From: CAZEMR01 sp964513465
Lineage (GTDB): Bacteria > Bacteroidota > Ignavibacteria > Kapaibacteriales > UBA2268
Direction: 5' to 3'
DNA: 64,000 bases
NCBI GenBank assembly: GCA_964513465.1
Contig: CAZEMR010000006.1
Coordinates: 13,799-77,798, forward strand
The notes under the pieces were generated by a model. The model was not told where the DNA came from. It did not search any database and saw nothing but the letters and a program-made list of their open reading frames with translations. The position numbers and the translations under genes are program-made. Positions 25,625 through 34,793 of this stretch are shown here, piece by piece; the stretch's first letter is position 1, and each line of letters starts with the position of its first letter.

Positions 25625-25777
25625 TTATTTTGTTTCTGCTGATCTCAACACTTTTAGTGCATGCCTGTTAGCTTTCCGATTTGCAATTAATTATTTAATA
25701 TTATGCTTTTTTTAATCAAATCATAAATTTTTAAACCTGATACAATAAATTTATAAATTATAAGGAGTTATTGGGGA

Positions 25778-27088
25778 ATGCCATATAACAATGATTCAAG
25801 ACAAAAAAATACGCCGGTGATAGATATCGGCGACCTCAAGTCTAAGAAAATTGCCGAACTTACTGCGCTCGCCAAGAGCCTCGGCATTACTAATTTTTCA
25901 AATCTTCGCAAGCAGGAATTAATCCTGAAAATTGTGGACGCCCGCACCAACCAGCAACCGCCAGAGCAGCAGGTAGACGGCCTGATCGCCAGCGGCGGAG
26001 TGCTCGAAGTGCTGCCCGACGGCTACGGATTCCTGCGCTCGGCCGATTATAATTATCTGCCTTCGCCGGACGATATTTACGTGTCGCCCTCGCAGATCAA
26101 AAAATTTGTGCTGCGCACCGGCGATACCGTCCGCGGACAGGTTCGCCCGCCCAAGGAAGCCGAGCGATTCTACGCGCTTTTGAAGGTCGAGTCGGTCAAC
26201 TATTCCGACCCCGAGCTGATGCGTGAGCGTACGATATTCGACAATCTTACGCCATTTTATCCGCGCGAGCGTCTCAATCTGGAGACCAGCCCGAGCGAAT
26301 ATTCGATGCGTGTGGTCAATATGCTCTGCCCGATCGGCAAGGGCCAGCGCGGCCTTATAGTCTCGCCGCCCAAATCGGGTAAGACTATTCTCTTGCAGCA
26401 GACCGCCAACGCGATCTCGCGCAACCACCCGGAGGCCAAGCTTATCGTGCTTCTGATCGACGAGCGCCCCGAGGAGGTCACCGATATGGAGCGCTCGGTC
26501 AATGCCGAGGTAGTATCCTCCACATTTGACGAGCCGCCGGAACGCCATGTGCAGGTGGCCGATATGGTACTCGAAAAGGCCAAGCGCCTGGTCGAAGCCA
26601 GGATGGACGTGGTAATCCTGCTGGATTCGATCACCCGGCTGGCGCGCGCGCACAACACAATCGTGCCGCATTCCGGCAAAATCCTTTCCGGTGGTGTGGA
26701 CGCCAACGCGCTGCATAAGCCCAAAAGATTCTTCGGCGCCGCGAGAAACGTCGAGGAGGGCGGATCGCTCACGATTATCGCCACCGCTCTTGTCGAGACC
26801 GGCTCGAGAATGGACGAGGTCATATTCGAGGAATTCAAGGGTACTGGCAATATGGAGCTTGTGCTCGACCGCCGCATATCCGACCGCCGCGTATTCCCGG
26901 CTATCGACGTCAACCGCTCCGGCACCCGCAAGGAAGAGCTGCTGCTCGACCAGGAAGAGCTCAACCGCATATGGATACTCCGCAAGGTACTCAACGAGCT
27001 GCAGCCCGTCGAGGCTATGGAATTCCTTATCAACCGGCTGAAGGGCACCAAGACAAATCGCGACTTTTTGCTTTCGATGAATACTTAA
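25778..27088 (+). CDS. rho: Transcription termination factor Rho
   Basis: 436 residues. The N-terminal Rho-N helical region (KIAELTALAKSLGITNFSNLRKQELI) is followed by the cold-shock-like RNA-binding domain (LEVLPDGYGFLRS) and the RecA-type ATPase with Walker A SPPKSGKTILLQ (about residues 192-203), DERPEEVTDMERSV, ILLDSITRLARA (Walker B) and the R-finger region. Rho is a hexameric RNA helicase that releases untranslated transcripts. AAGGAG lies 11 bases before the ATG. The leader is about 450 bases, in line with autoregulation known for rho in other bacteria. Confidence 0.97.
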   Translation: MPYNNDSRQKNTPVIDIGDLKSKKIAELTALAKSLGITNFSNLRKQELILKIVDARTNQQPPEQQVDGLIASGGVLEVLPDGYGFLRSADYNYLPSPDDIYVSPSQIKKFVLRTGDTVRGQVRPPKEAERFYALLKVESVNYSDPELMRERTIFDNLTPFYPRERLNLETSPSEYSMRVVNMLCPIGKGQRGLIVSPPKSGKTILLQQTANAISRNHPEAKLIVLLIDERPEEVTDMERSVNAEVVSSTFDEPPERHVQVADMVLEKAKRLVEARMDVVILLDSITRLARAHNTIVPHSGKILSGGVDANALHKPKRFFGAARNVEEGGSLTIIATALVETGSRMDEVIFEEFKGTGNMELVLDRRISDRRVFPAIDVNRSGTRKEELLLDQEELNRIWILRKVLNELQPVEAMEFLINRLKGTKTNRDFLLSMNT

Positions 27089-27109
27089 TCGATGATTATA
27101 TATATAAGG

Positions 27110-27143
27110 CCGCTCCGGAAATCAATCCGGGGCGGTTTTTTTT
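27110..27143 (+). terminator. Terminator after rho
   Basis: A 10-bp stem CCGCTCCGGA (27110-27119) with TCCGGGGCGG (27126-27135, one G-T pair), then eight T. Confidence 0.9.
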
Positions 27144-27290
27144 GTCCGGAATCGGAAAACAGCCGGGGTAAATTCATTATTTTTTAAGAAATTTAGTAAA
27201 TTGTACAATCCGTAAATGTATATTCTCAATATGACAGAAAATTATTTAAAATAAATTAATGTAAAATTAATTCGGCCGGAGCATTCAGAA

Positions 27291-29801
27291 ATGGCAAAAC
27301 AGGAAAGACGAAAGATCAGCGCTAAAGAGCAGCAGTCCAAACCGCTGATCCCAGAGAAATATCAGGATTGGCTGTATCCCGGACTTATTATAGTCGCGCT
27401 TTTTGTATTTTTCGCAGAAGCGATATTCGGCGGCGGATTCGGCGCTGCCGACAATGTCGCATCGGGCAGCTTTAAGAATTTTATCGAACAATCCGAAAAT
27501 AACGGCAATTTCCCGCTATGGGTGCCTTATATTTTCGGCGGCATGCCCAGCTACGCATCGCTGCTGACTTCGGGCGACCGAATCTGGGATTTCTTGTCGG
27601 AGATAATCTTTGGCGGCACCGTGCTGATTGGCGATATTTTCAATAGCGATGTGGCGCGCATCGTCACTTTCTACGCCATTTACGGCATCGGCGTTTATTT
27701 TCTGATGCGGATCAAAGAGCACGAGCGCTTTGTCAGCTTTTTTGCGGCTTTTGCGGCGGTGTTCTCGACTACAATAATTATCTGGGTGATGATCGGCCAT
27801 AATACCAAGCCGGTCGTATTCTCGATGGTGCCATGGGTATTTATATTTATGGAGCAGCTTCGCGAAAAATTCTCGCTGCTGTTCGCCATATTGCTGATCA
27901 TAGTCGTGCATCTGATGATGGAGGCCGGGCATATCCAGATGATATTCTACTCTGCGCTGGCTTTCGGAATATATTTAATAATGGAATTGATCAGCCGCTG
28001 GATAAGCAAGCGCGAACCGCTCAGCGTCGCAAAGGTGATGGGCATTATGGTGGTCGCCGGGGCGATGGCATTTGTGCTCAGCTCCGACCGCTATCTGGCT
28101 ACACTGGAATACACCGACTACTCCACCCGCGGCTCGGCGCCGATAGTGCAGTCCGCCGATGATAAACGCACAGAGGAGGGCGGCAACACCTACGAATACG
28201 CCACCATGTGGTCGTTCAGCCCCGGCGAGATGATGACATTCCTGGTGCCGAATTATTTCGGATTCGGGCAGATGCACTACGAGGGCCCGCTCACCGGAGG
28301 CCACGAGCAGAAAATCCCCACCTACTGGGGGCAGAAGCCGTTCGAGGATGCCGCGGCGTATATGGGAATATTTGTGCTCGGGCTGGCAATAATCGGGGCA
28401 ATCAGGCGGAGGCGCGACGTATTCGTGCAGGCGCTGATAGTCGTATCGCTGTTTGCGCTGCTATTGTCGTTCGGGAGCAATTTCTCGGTGCTGTATGATT
28501 TATTTTATTATAATTTCCCCAGCTTCAATAAGTTCCGGGCGCCGAGCATGGTGCTGGCGCTAATGCAGTTCGCGGTGCCGGTGCTCGCCGGATATGGCCT
28601 GACCGAGATAATCGGCTGGCGCAAAGGTATGGACGCCGGTGCGAAAAAGATGCTATGGGGTATATTGATCGGATCGGGCGCATTCCTTCTGCTGGGGTTC
28701 TTATTCAGCGCGCTGTTTCGCGAGAGCTATATCAGCGCAGTGCTGGCAAGCCCTTCGTTCAGGCTGCCACAGGAAATGGCCGCATGGGTTTACGACAAAA
28801 TGATCGCCGACTGGTACATCACAGGGCTGATCGCAGTCGCCGCCGCAGTAATCATATATTTATTCGTTAAAAATAAATTGTCGCAGACGGCATTTTTCGC
28901 AATGCTCGGACTATTGCTGGTATTCGATCTCTGGCGCGTGGGATTCCGCCCGATGGATGTGCCCGAGGCATCGATCGAGCAGCAGGTATTCCAGCGCACC
29001 GATATGATCGATTTTCTTAAAAATGATAAATCTGTATATCGCATTGCGGATTTCTATTTCCAGAATTCGAACGCTCCGGCATATTTCCTGCTGCAGACCG
29101 TCAACGGCTACCACTCGGCCAAGCTTCGGGTATACCAGGACTTACTGGACGTCACTGCGGACGGATCGACTTCGGTCGTCCAGAATCCATTCCTGTGGAA
29201 TATGATGAATGTTAAATATATACTCACCCGACAGCCGCTCGAGGGAATGGAGCCTGCGTTCGTATCGCAGCAGGCCGGAGGATATGTATATACCAATCCC
29301 GGGATGCTCCCGCGTGCGTTTTTTGTTGATGAATACCGCACTGCCGAAGGCATTGATATTCTGAATCATATCAAAAACGAGGACTTCGATCCGCGCAGAA
29401 CGGCCTTCCTCGAGGAAGACATCGGAGCGATCGAGCCGGCTCAGCCGGGGGCCCGCGCAGAGATTATCAAATACGAAAATCATTATGTAAAAATCGAGGC
29501 CACCGCCACCGGCAAAAATCTGCTCTATATCGGCGATGTGTTCTATCCGGTTTCGTGGCGGGCTTATATCGACGGCAAGGAAGTGCCTATCCACAAAACT
29601 AATTACGCGTTTCGATCGGTCGTAGTTCCCGAGGGCACTCACAAGATCGAGCTTAAATATAAATCCGAGGCCTTCGAAACCGGCCGGGCGATGAGTTTTG
29701 CAGCGAATATCGTGATCATTCTATCGCTGATATGGGGAATTTTCCTGCATCGCCGCCGGGTGAAAGTGCTCGAGGAAATCAGAAAGAATAAACCGGAATA
29801 A
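27291..29801 (+). CDS. YfhO-family multi-pass membrane protein
   Basis: 836 residues with about 12-14 membrane segments in the first 560 residues, a large exterior C-terminal domain and a last membrane segment (about residues 800-820). Signature stretches are PLWVPYIFGGMPSYASL, VMIGHNTKPVVFSMVPWVF, YATMWSFSPGEMMTFLVPNYFG and VFYPVSWRAYIDGKEVPIHK, the last being the YfhO C-terminal motif. In Gram-positive bacteria YfhO acts in glycosylation of lipoteichoic acid; in this group the substrate is unknown, so a GT-C type sugar transfer to a surface glycan is an inference. Two plus-strand genes follow at close spacing. Confidence 0.85.
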   Translation: MAKQERRKISAKEQQSKPLIPEKYQDWLYPGLIIVALFVFFAEAIFGGGFGAADNVASGSFKNFIEQSENNGNFPLWVPYIFGGMPSYASLLTSGDRIWDFLSEIIFGGTVLIGDIFNSDVARIVTFYAIYGIGVYFLMRIKEHERFVSFFAAFAAVFSTTIIIWVMIGHNTKPVVFSMVPWVFIFMEQLREKFSLLFAILLIIVVHLMMEAGHIQMIFYSALAFGIYLIMELISRWISKREPLSVAKVMGIMVVAGAMAFVLSSDRYLATLEYTDYSTRGSAPIVQSADDKRTEEGGNTYEYATMWSFSPGEMMTFLVPNYFGFGQMHYEGPLTGGHEQKIPTYWGQKPFEDAAAYMGIFVLGLAIIGAIRRRRDVFVQALIVVSLFALLLSFGSNFSVLYDLFYYNFPSFNKFRAPSMVLALMQFAVPVLAGYGLTEIIGWRKGMDAGAKKMLWGILIGSGAFLLLGFLFSALFRESYISAVLASPSFRLPQEMAAWVYDKMIADWYITGLIAVAAAVIIYLFVKNKLSQTAFFAMLGLLLVFDLWRVGFRPMDVPEASIEQQVFQRTDMIDFLKNDKSVYRIADFYFQNSNAPAYFLLQTVNGYHSAKLRVYQDLLDVTADGSTSVVQNPFLWNMMNVKYILTRQPLEGMEPAFVSQQAGGYVYTNPGMLPRAFFVDEYRTAEGIDILNHIKNEDFDPRRTAFLEEDIGAIEPAQPGARAEIIKYENHYVKIEATATGKNLLYIGDVFYPVSWRAYIDGKEVPIHKTNYAFRSVVVPEGTHKIELKYKSEAFETGRAMSFAANIVIILSLIWGIFLHRRRVKVLEEIRKNKPE

Positions 29802-29814
29802 TATTTATAAGATC

Positions 29815-30411
29815 ATGACAGACAAAGAATTAATAGAATATATTGACCAACAGGCCGCAGCAAAGGATTTCGTGGAATTCGACCGCGAATCCTTTGCCGC
29901 GCTGACTCAGGCTCAGGCTCAGATGCTGACCGATGTTTACGGCCACTCGACTTTTATGAAACTGCCGCCCCAGGAGATCGAATTCTTCGAATGGCTGCTG
30001 CGCGAAGACCCCGAAGTCTGGAAAGACCTGTGGGAAGCCGAAGGCGAACGACCGTATATTGTCGGAATGGGTTTGCTGCCCGCACTGAAGCGCGACAATG
30101 GCCGCGGATTCCCGATCTGCGATTTGCTGGAAAATGACAATTATTACTTCGCGCCGGCGCATCTGGCCGACAAGGAGTCCCGGATATTCGTCGAATCAGT
30201 ACGCGAACGCTTCGCGGCCAAACGAAAGCTCAGCACATCGCAGCTGCTTGCGCTGGAGATTTCGTTCGAGGCTATCGACATCTGGAGATTTGCGTATAAG
30301 CACCGCATAGAGCTCGCCGAAGCCAAACGCGCAGCCCGAGCACTGGCCGAGGATAAAATTATCGTCCATCTGACCGAAGCGGAACATCTGGCAAATTTCG
30401 TGGAGATCTGA
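29815..30411 (+). CDS. Hypothetical soluble protein, 198 residues
   Basis: I do not recognise it. It has no signal peptide or membrane segment, and is acidic and mostly helical. Features are FFEWLLREDPEVWKDLWEAEGE in the middle, then PYIVGMGLLPALKRDNGRGFPICDLL, and a basic helical C-terminal half (RERFAAKRKLSTSQLLALEISFEA). It lies 13 bases after the YfhO-like gene and 25 bases before lysC, so the three may be co-transcribed. No motif gives a function. Confidence 0.6.
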   Translation: MTDKELIEYIDQQAAAKDFVEFDRESFAALTQAQAQMLTDVYGHSTFMKLPPQEIEFFEWLLREDPEVWKDLWEAEGERPYIVGMGLLPALKRDNGRGFPICDLLENDNYYFAPAHLADKESRIFVESVRERFAAKRKLSTSQLLALEISFEAIDIWRFAYKHRIELAEAKRAARALAEDKIIVHLTEAEHLANFVEI

Positions 30412-30436
30412 TCATTTAGATTCCGAAAAGACAATT

Positions 30437-31801
30437 ATGAAAGTATTAAAATTCGGAGGCACTTCCGTCGCCGGCGCCGGGCAGATGTCCGGCGTTTGTG
30501 ATATTATCCGCCGCCATACCGGGCAAACGCTGGTGGTGGCATCGGCCTGCTCCGGGATTACCGACCGAATTATTTCAATAATCAATTCCGCAGTCGATGC
30601 CCCGCCCGGAGAATCACGCACAGCAGTGGAACTGATAGCCCTCCGCCACCATGAAATAATCGAAAGCGGATTGGAGAACTCCAATATCGCCGATGCAGCC
30701 CATTCGGAAATCGACCGACTGGCCTTTTCGCTCGCAGAGCTGGCCGAGGGGGTTTATCTTCTGGGCGAGTGCACACTTAGAACGACCGACGCTGCTCTGG
30801 CTCTTGGAGAGCTGATGTCTACCGTCTGCCTCGACGCCATAGCCCGCAGCCGGGGTATCGACAGCCAGTTGCTCGACGCACGCAAATTTATGAAGACCGA
30901 CGGCAATTTCGGGTGTGCCCGCCCGGATTTGAATCAGATCGAATCTAAAATCAGTAAATATATAAATAATTCCGATTCGCAAATATTTATAACACAGGGA
31001 TTTATCGGCTCCGACAGCCGAAACCGCACTACCACGCTCGGCCGCGGCGGGTCGGACTATTCAGCTGCGCTTATGGCCGCAGCGGCAGGGGCAGAGGAAA
31101 TCCAAATCTGGACGGATGTATCGGGAGTTATGTCCGCCGATCCGCGAATTGTGCCCGAAGCGCATACGATCGCGCGTATGTCGCTCGCCGAAGTCCGCGA
31201 ATTATCATTTTATGGTGCGAAGGTACTCCATCCGGATACCCTGATTCCGGCTACCCGACGAGGAATACCAGTGCGAGTACTCAACGCTTCGCGGCCGGCA
31301 GACCCCGGCACCCTGATACTCGGCTCGACCGGCAACTCGCGCCCTGCGCCGCACGCGATTACGATGATGAAGGATTGCCTGATGCTGGCGCCGCAGTCAG
31401 GCGGCGGCTCTGATGAATTTGCCCGGGCTATAGGCGAAATCAGCACAGCCGGCGCGGCAGTTCTCAGCGCGGAATGTTCTGCCAGTAATTTCTCGATTAT
31501 TATTAAAAAAGAAAAATTCAGCGGAGATAAGCCGGTGGCGGGTACTGCCCGAAAGCTCGGACTCGGCTCCCGGCAATGCTCGCTCGTGTGCGTCAGCGGC
31601 GAAAATCTCTATTCGTCGGAATCGGCTAATGGTCATATTCTGGGCAAAATCGCCCGGCTTGCGTCGGAATATCAGCCGATCGCATTTCTTAAAGGGCGCT
31701 CGGATAATTCAATAATAATTGTATTGAATGAAAACTCAGACGAGGAGGTAGTTCGGGGACTCCACCGCGGACTATTCGGCTATTCTTCGTCGTCGTTGTA
31801 A
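30437..31801 (+). CDS. lysC: Aspartokinase
   Basis: 454 residues. The amino acid kinase domain opens with KFGGTSVAGAG (residues 5-15) and contains GFIGSDSRNRTTTLGRGGSDYSA and WTDVSGVMSADPR, which bind aspartate and ATP. FYGAKVLHP ends this domain, and two ACT-type regulatory domains follow (from about residue 300). It makes aspartyl phosphate for lysine, threonine and methionine; the ACT domains imply feedback control by end products. It is monofunctional: no homoserine dehydrogenase part follows. Its 3' end overlaps the converging membrane-protein gene by 22 bases. Confidence 0.93.
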   Translation: MKVLKFGGTSVAGAGQMSGVCDIIRRHTGQTLVVASACSGITDRIISIINSAVDAPPGESRTAVELIALRHHEIIESGLENSNIADAAHSEIDRLAFSLAELAEGVYLLGECTLRTTDAALALGELMSTVCLDAIARSRGIDSQLLDARKFMKTDGNFGCARPDLNQIESKISKYINNSDSQIFITQGFIGSDSRNRTTTLGRGGSDYSAALMAAAAGAEEIQIWTDVSGVMSADPRIVPEAHTIARMSLAEVRELSFYGAKVLHPDTLIPATRRGIPVRVLNASRPADPGTLILGSTGNSRPAPHAITMMKDCLMLAPQSGGGSDEFARAIGEISTAGAAVLSAECSASNFSIIIKKEKFSGDKPVAGTARKLGLGSRQCSLVCVSGENLYSSESANGHILGKIARLASEYQPIAFLKGRSDNSIIIVLNENSDEEVVRGLHRGLFGYSSSSL

Positions 31802-32397
31802 TATTTTTTCATGCAGGTGGGGCATAGGCCATGCGAGAACTGGGCCTCGGTGCGGTCGGAGATATATTCCTCTATCTGGAACCAATACCCCATATCGTCG
31901 CGGATGCGTTTGCAGGACGAACATATAGGCAGCAGCCCGCTCAGGGTTTTGAGCTCGGACTGGGCTTTCTGCAGTTCGGCCATCTGGTTTTCCAGCTCTT
32001 CGTGGAGCTTTTGTTTATAATCAAGCTCGTCCATAAGGAGCATGTACATATCGCGCAGCCAGCCGACAGCATATGCCATCAGCACTGTCAGCGCCGAACC
32101 GCCGAGAAATTTCATCAGCATCGCCGAATCGGGATAATCGCGAATTACCAGAAAAAACATGGTCAGCGCGGTAAGCCCCAATGGCATAAGCAGACCGGCG
32201 CGGCGGCCATATAGCGCGGCGGCAACCACAGCAGGCAGAAACATAAACATGAAGCTGGCCAGTTGGATAATATCATAAGTAATAATTACTACTGCAAAAT
32301 AGAATATCAGAGCCAGCGTCAGAACAATAATTTTCACCCGGGGGGTGAATCGCATTATCATTAATTTATGAACCGATATATTTATGCCGGGTTTCAT
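31780..32397 (-). CDS. Four-segment membrane protein with cysteine-rich signalling-type tail
   Basis: 205 residues. Four membrane segments (about residues 22-115) are followed by a coiled coil (about 120-155, LDYKQKLHEELENQMAELQKAQSELKTL). The tail is LSGLLPICSSCKRIRDD, then GYWFQIEEYISD, then SHGLCPTCMKKYY. The same tail, with its CxxC...CPxC cysteines, occurs at the end of many response regulators and membrane sensors; its biochemical role is unknown, with metal or redox sensing plausible. The arrangement suggests a membrane sensor or input protein. A divergent response regulator gene starts about 155 bases away. Inner ATGs at residues 13 and 15 are possible alternative starts. Confidence 0.75.
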   Translation of the reverse strand: MKPGINISVHKLMIMRFTPRVKIIVLTLALIFYFAVVIITYDIIQLASFMFMFLPAVVAAALYGRRAGLLMPLGLTALTMFFLVIRDYPDSAMLMKFLGGSALTVLMAYAVGWLRDMYMLLMDELDYKQKLHEELENQMAELQKAQSELKTLSGLLPICSSCKRIRDDMGYWFQIEEYISDRTEAQFSHGLCPTCMKKYYNDDEE

Positions 32398-32401
32398 TTT
32401 G

Positions 32402-32409
32402 CAAAGATA
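32402..32409 (-). promoter_or_regulatory. Possible -7 element very close to the start of the cysteine-tail gene
   Basis: Minus-strand TATCTTTG fits TAnnTTTG but lies only 4 bases before the chosen ATG, so the message would be nearly leaderless, or an inner ATG at residue 13 or 15 is used. No -33 element is seen. Confidence 0.2.
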
Positions 32410-32552
32410 CTAAATATTTTTTATGTCGAGCCGAAATAATAAGCGTGGTCAATCGGCTTTATGATATGGATTTAATTATGAATTCAATTTGTATTAAGCA
32501 AAAGTTTTTTATATTGATTTCCTTAGTATGACTATTTTAGATTAAATGAAAT

Positions 32553-34040
32553 ATGCCCGAAGATAAAAATAAGGCGACAAAGTCCGCCCCGAAAGGGAAT
32601 TTGCTGATAGTGGACGACGAAGAGGCTTTCCTGAAAATTCTCGAAAAACTATTCGGGAAGCATTATAATATCCGCACGGCTACTTCCGGGCCAAAAGCGC
32701 TGGAAATTCTCAATAGCGGATTCCACCCGGGAGTTATTCTCTCGGATCAGCGTATGCCGGAAATGACCGGATCGGAATTTCTCGAGAAAAGCATCAAGAT
32801 TTATCCCGAGGCTGTCCGCATTATTCTGACCGGATATACCAATCCGCGGGATATTATCTCGTGCATCAACCAGGGCCATACATATATGTATCTGACCAAA
32901 CCAAGCGAAGACCTCGAGCTAATCCAGGCAATTCGCATCGCGTTTGATCATTACTACAATACTCGCAAGCGCAAGGAACTGATTACTCAGCTCAATCAGA
33001 AAATCCGCGAGCTTAACGAAAAGAACGACCGGCTGAAAAAGCTCTACGTCGAAAATAAATCTTCCGAATCGCAGACTGTGCAGGCAATTGCAGAGATCAT
33101 CCGCCAGGCCGAGAATATTTATTTTACTCCGCATACCAATACCGTCACTCTGATCGCCAAATCGCTGGCCGAGGAGCTGGAGTATTCTCCGGCGCAGATT
33201 CCGCTTGTGGTATTCGCATCGCTGATCCACAACATAAGCATCGTAGGAATGCCCGAGGACATTAAATATCTGGATATTCTTGATTTAACCAGCAAAGAAC
33301 ACGAAGAAAAATATATCGAATATTTCAAAAAAAATGTAACCGCCCTGGCCAAAATCCCCGCACTGGATAAATATGTCCGGATTGTTGCCCAGATATGGGA
33401 GCGACAGGACGGATCTGGCTATCCGATGGGTCTATCGGGCAGTCAGCTCAGCAAAGAGGCCCAGTTTATCGCATTCGGGAATATGTACCACAACCACGTT
33501 TATTGCCTCAGCGAAGAGCAGATGGAAGCCGCACGCAAGCATGGATACGTAAAGCAGTCCGCCGGCGAGACCCGCGAAAAGCACGAGGAAACAATCAAAC
33601 TGCTCTATCGCAAGGCCAACTGGTTCGATATGGACGTCTTCAATGCTTTCCATTCGCTGGTTCGCAAAAAGACCTGTGCGGCGCTCGTTCCGTCCGACCA
33701 GGATATTGTATACCGCATGGAAACAGCGCTCACAGAGCCCCCGGAACCCGAAGCAGAAGAACAGCAGCCCGAGCAGAAAGAAATGCCCGAACCCGAAACC
33801 GAAGGCGCGGATTCTCCCTTCGGTGAAGACGGCCCCAGGATGATCGATAAAGATATTGATATCGATCAGCTCGAGGCGGGGATGACAATCGGCCAGAACG
33901 TCGTCACCAAAAAGGGTATGCTGATCGTCCGCCAGGACGCCACGCTCCAGCCGGCCATCGTCAACCAGATAAAGCGCCTGGCCGAAACCGGCGAAATAAA
34001 GGGTCCGCTGACGATTACCGTCTCATCCGACAAGACCTGA
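32553..34040 (+). CDS. Response regulator with degenerate HD-GYP domain
   Basis: 495 residues. Residues 15-130 form a receiver domain with all phosphorylation residues (acidic pair in VDDEEAF, Asp in LSDQRMP, Thr in LTGYT, Lys in LTKPSE). A coiled coil leads to an HD-GYP-type domain (about residues 190-340): the GYP loop RQDGSGYPMGLSG is intact, but the HD motif reads LIHNISIVG instead of LxHDIGKIG, and the HHE site is replaced by QIWER. The metal site that cleaves cyclic di-GMP therefore looks lost. A Pro/Glu-rich linker follows, then a C-terminal module (DQLEAGMTIGQNVVTKKGMLIV) common in HD-GYP regulators. It may bind a partner or nucleotide without cleaving it. A divergent sensor-like membrane gene is the nearest candidate partner. 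Confidence 0.85.
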   Translation: MPEDKNKATKSAPKGNLLIVDDEEAFLKILEKLFGKHYNIRTATSGPKALEILNSGFHPGVILSDQRMPEMTGSEFLEKSIKIYPEAVRIILTGYTNPRDIISCINQGHTYMYLTKPSEDLELIQAIRIAFDHYYNTRKRKELITQLNQKIRELNEKNDRLKKLYVENKSSESQTVQAIAEIIRQAENIYFTPHTNTVTLIAKSLAEELEYSPAQIPLVVFASLIHNISIVGMPEDIKYLDILDLTSKEHEEKYIEYFKKNVTALAKIPALDKYVRIVAQIWERQDGSGYPMGLSGSQLSKEAQFIAFGNMYHNHVYCLSEEQMEAARKHGYVKQSAGETREKHEETIKLLYRKANWFDMDVFNAFHSLVRKKTCAALVPSDQDIVYRMETALTEPPEPEAEEQQPEQKEMPEPETEGADSPFGEDGPRMIDKDIDIDQLEAGMTIGQNVVTKKGMLIVRQDATLQPAIVNQIKRLAETGEIKGPLTITVSSDKT

Positions 34041-34099
34041 TTTATCAAATATATGAATTATCCTTGCGTATATTTATATATATTGCAAATTAATCCGAT

Positions 34100-34705
34100 A
34101 TGACTATGCGAAAATTCTTATTACTTTTAATTATTCCCTTCATTTTTTCCTGCGAAAATTCCAATGAACCCGACGACAATATCGCCAGCCAGGCCAGATT
34201 GCTCGAAGGCTATTCGCATATTATTCTTGTATATAATGACGTCAATCCATTCGAGGATACCGGCGAATTCGTCTCGCGCGAGCATCACTGGGACTATACG
34301 CTATATATGGAGGATGTTTACATCCGCGCACCCTTCAATATAATCGGCGATACGGTCAGAGCATATCTGCATCAGGAGCAGTCACCGCTGCCCAATACAG
34401 AGATCGCGCTTCGCATCAACCCGAAATCTCACGAAATCGAATTCCTTAGTTTAATAGTCGACAATATTGAGTCGGTAACCGAATTCGGCGAAGTTGTTTT
34501 CCAGGCGGATGGCCGTCTGCTGATCGAAGGCTCCGGCATTCCGCAGCGCGGCGACAGCCTTGTTTATTTAATGCAGGGCAACGAGATAATGAATTATTGC
34601 TCGGTCAGCGCCAGCTACGAGGACTGGAACCAGCCGGACGAGACATTTAACTCATCAACGCTGGATATCCGCGATTCGACCCGGATCAGAATCGCATTCG
34701 AATAA
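34100..34705 (+). CDS. Lipoprotein of unknown function
   Basis: 201 residues. A short signal peptide ends in the lipobox IFSC (Cys at about residue 18), followed by an acidic stretch (ENSNEPDD), as is common for surface lipoproteins of Bacteroidota. The mature part is mostly beta strands (WDYTLYMEDVYIRAPF, SLIVDNIESVTEFGEVVF) with no catalytic motif. It lies 60 bases after the response regulator gene and ends before a terminator. I do not recognise the family. Confidence 0.7.
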   Translation: MTMRKFLLLLIIPFIFSCENSNEPDDNIASQARLLEGYSHIILVYNDVNPFEDTGEFVSREHHWDYTLYMEDVYIRAPFNIIGDTVRAYLHQEQSPLPNTEIALRINPKSHEIEFLSLIVDNIESVTEFGEVVFQADGRLLIEGSGIPQRGDSLVYLMQGNEIMNYCSVSASYEDWNQPDETFNSSTLDIRDSTRIRIAFE

Positions 34706-34741
34706 ATTCAGAATATTATTTTATAGAATATATATATACAA

Positions 34742-34770
34742 AAAGGCCCGCCAAATCCGGCGAGCCTTTG
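34742..34770. terminator. Bidirectional terminator after the lipoprotein gene
   Basis: Stem AAAGGCCCGCC (34742-34752) with GGCGAGCCTTT (34759-34769), 11 positions with one mismatch, flanked by A and T on the two sides. It also ends the converging acetyl-CoA synthetase gene. Confidence 0.8.
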
Positions 34771-34793
34771 TTAATTTCAATATATTCAATGAT

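Noticed and set aside
25919..27051. Two long minus-strand frames opposite rho
   Set aside because: They run antisense to a highly conserved gene and encode low-complexity Arg/Ser-rich or His-rich chains without a domain.
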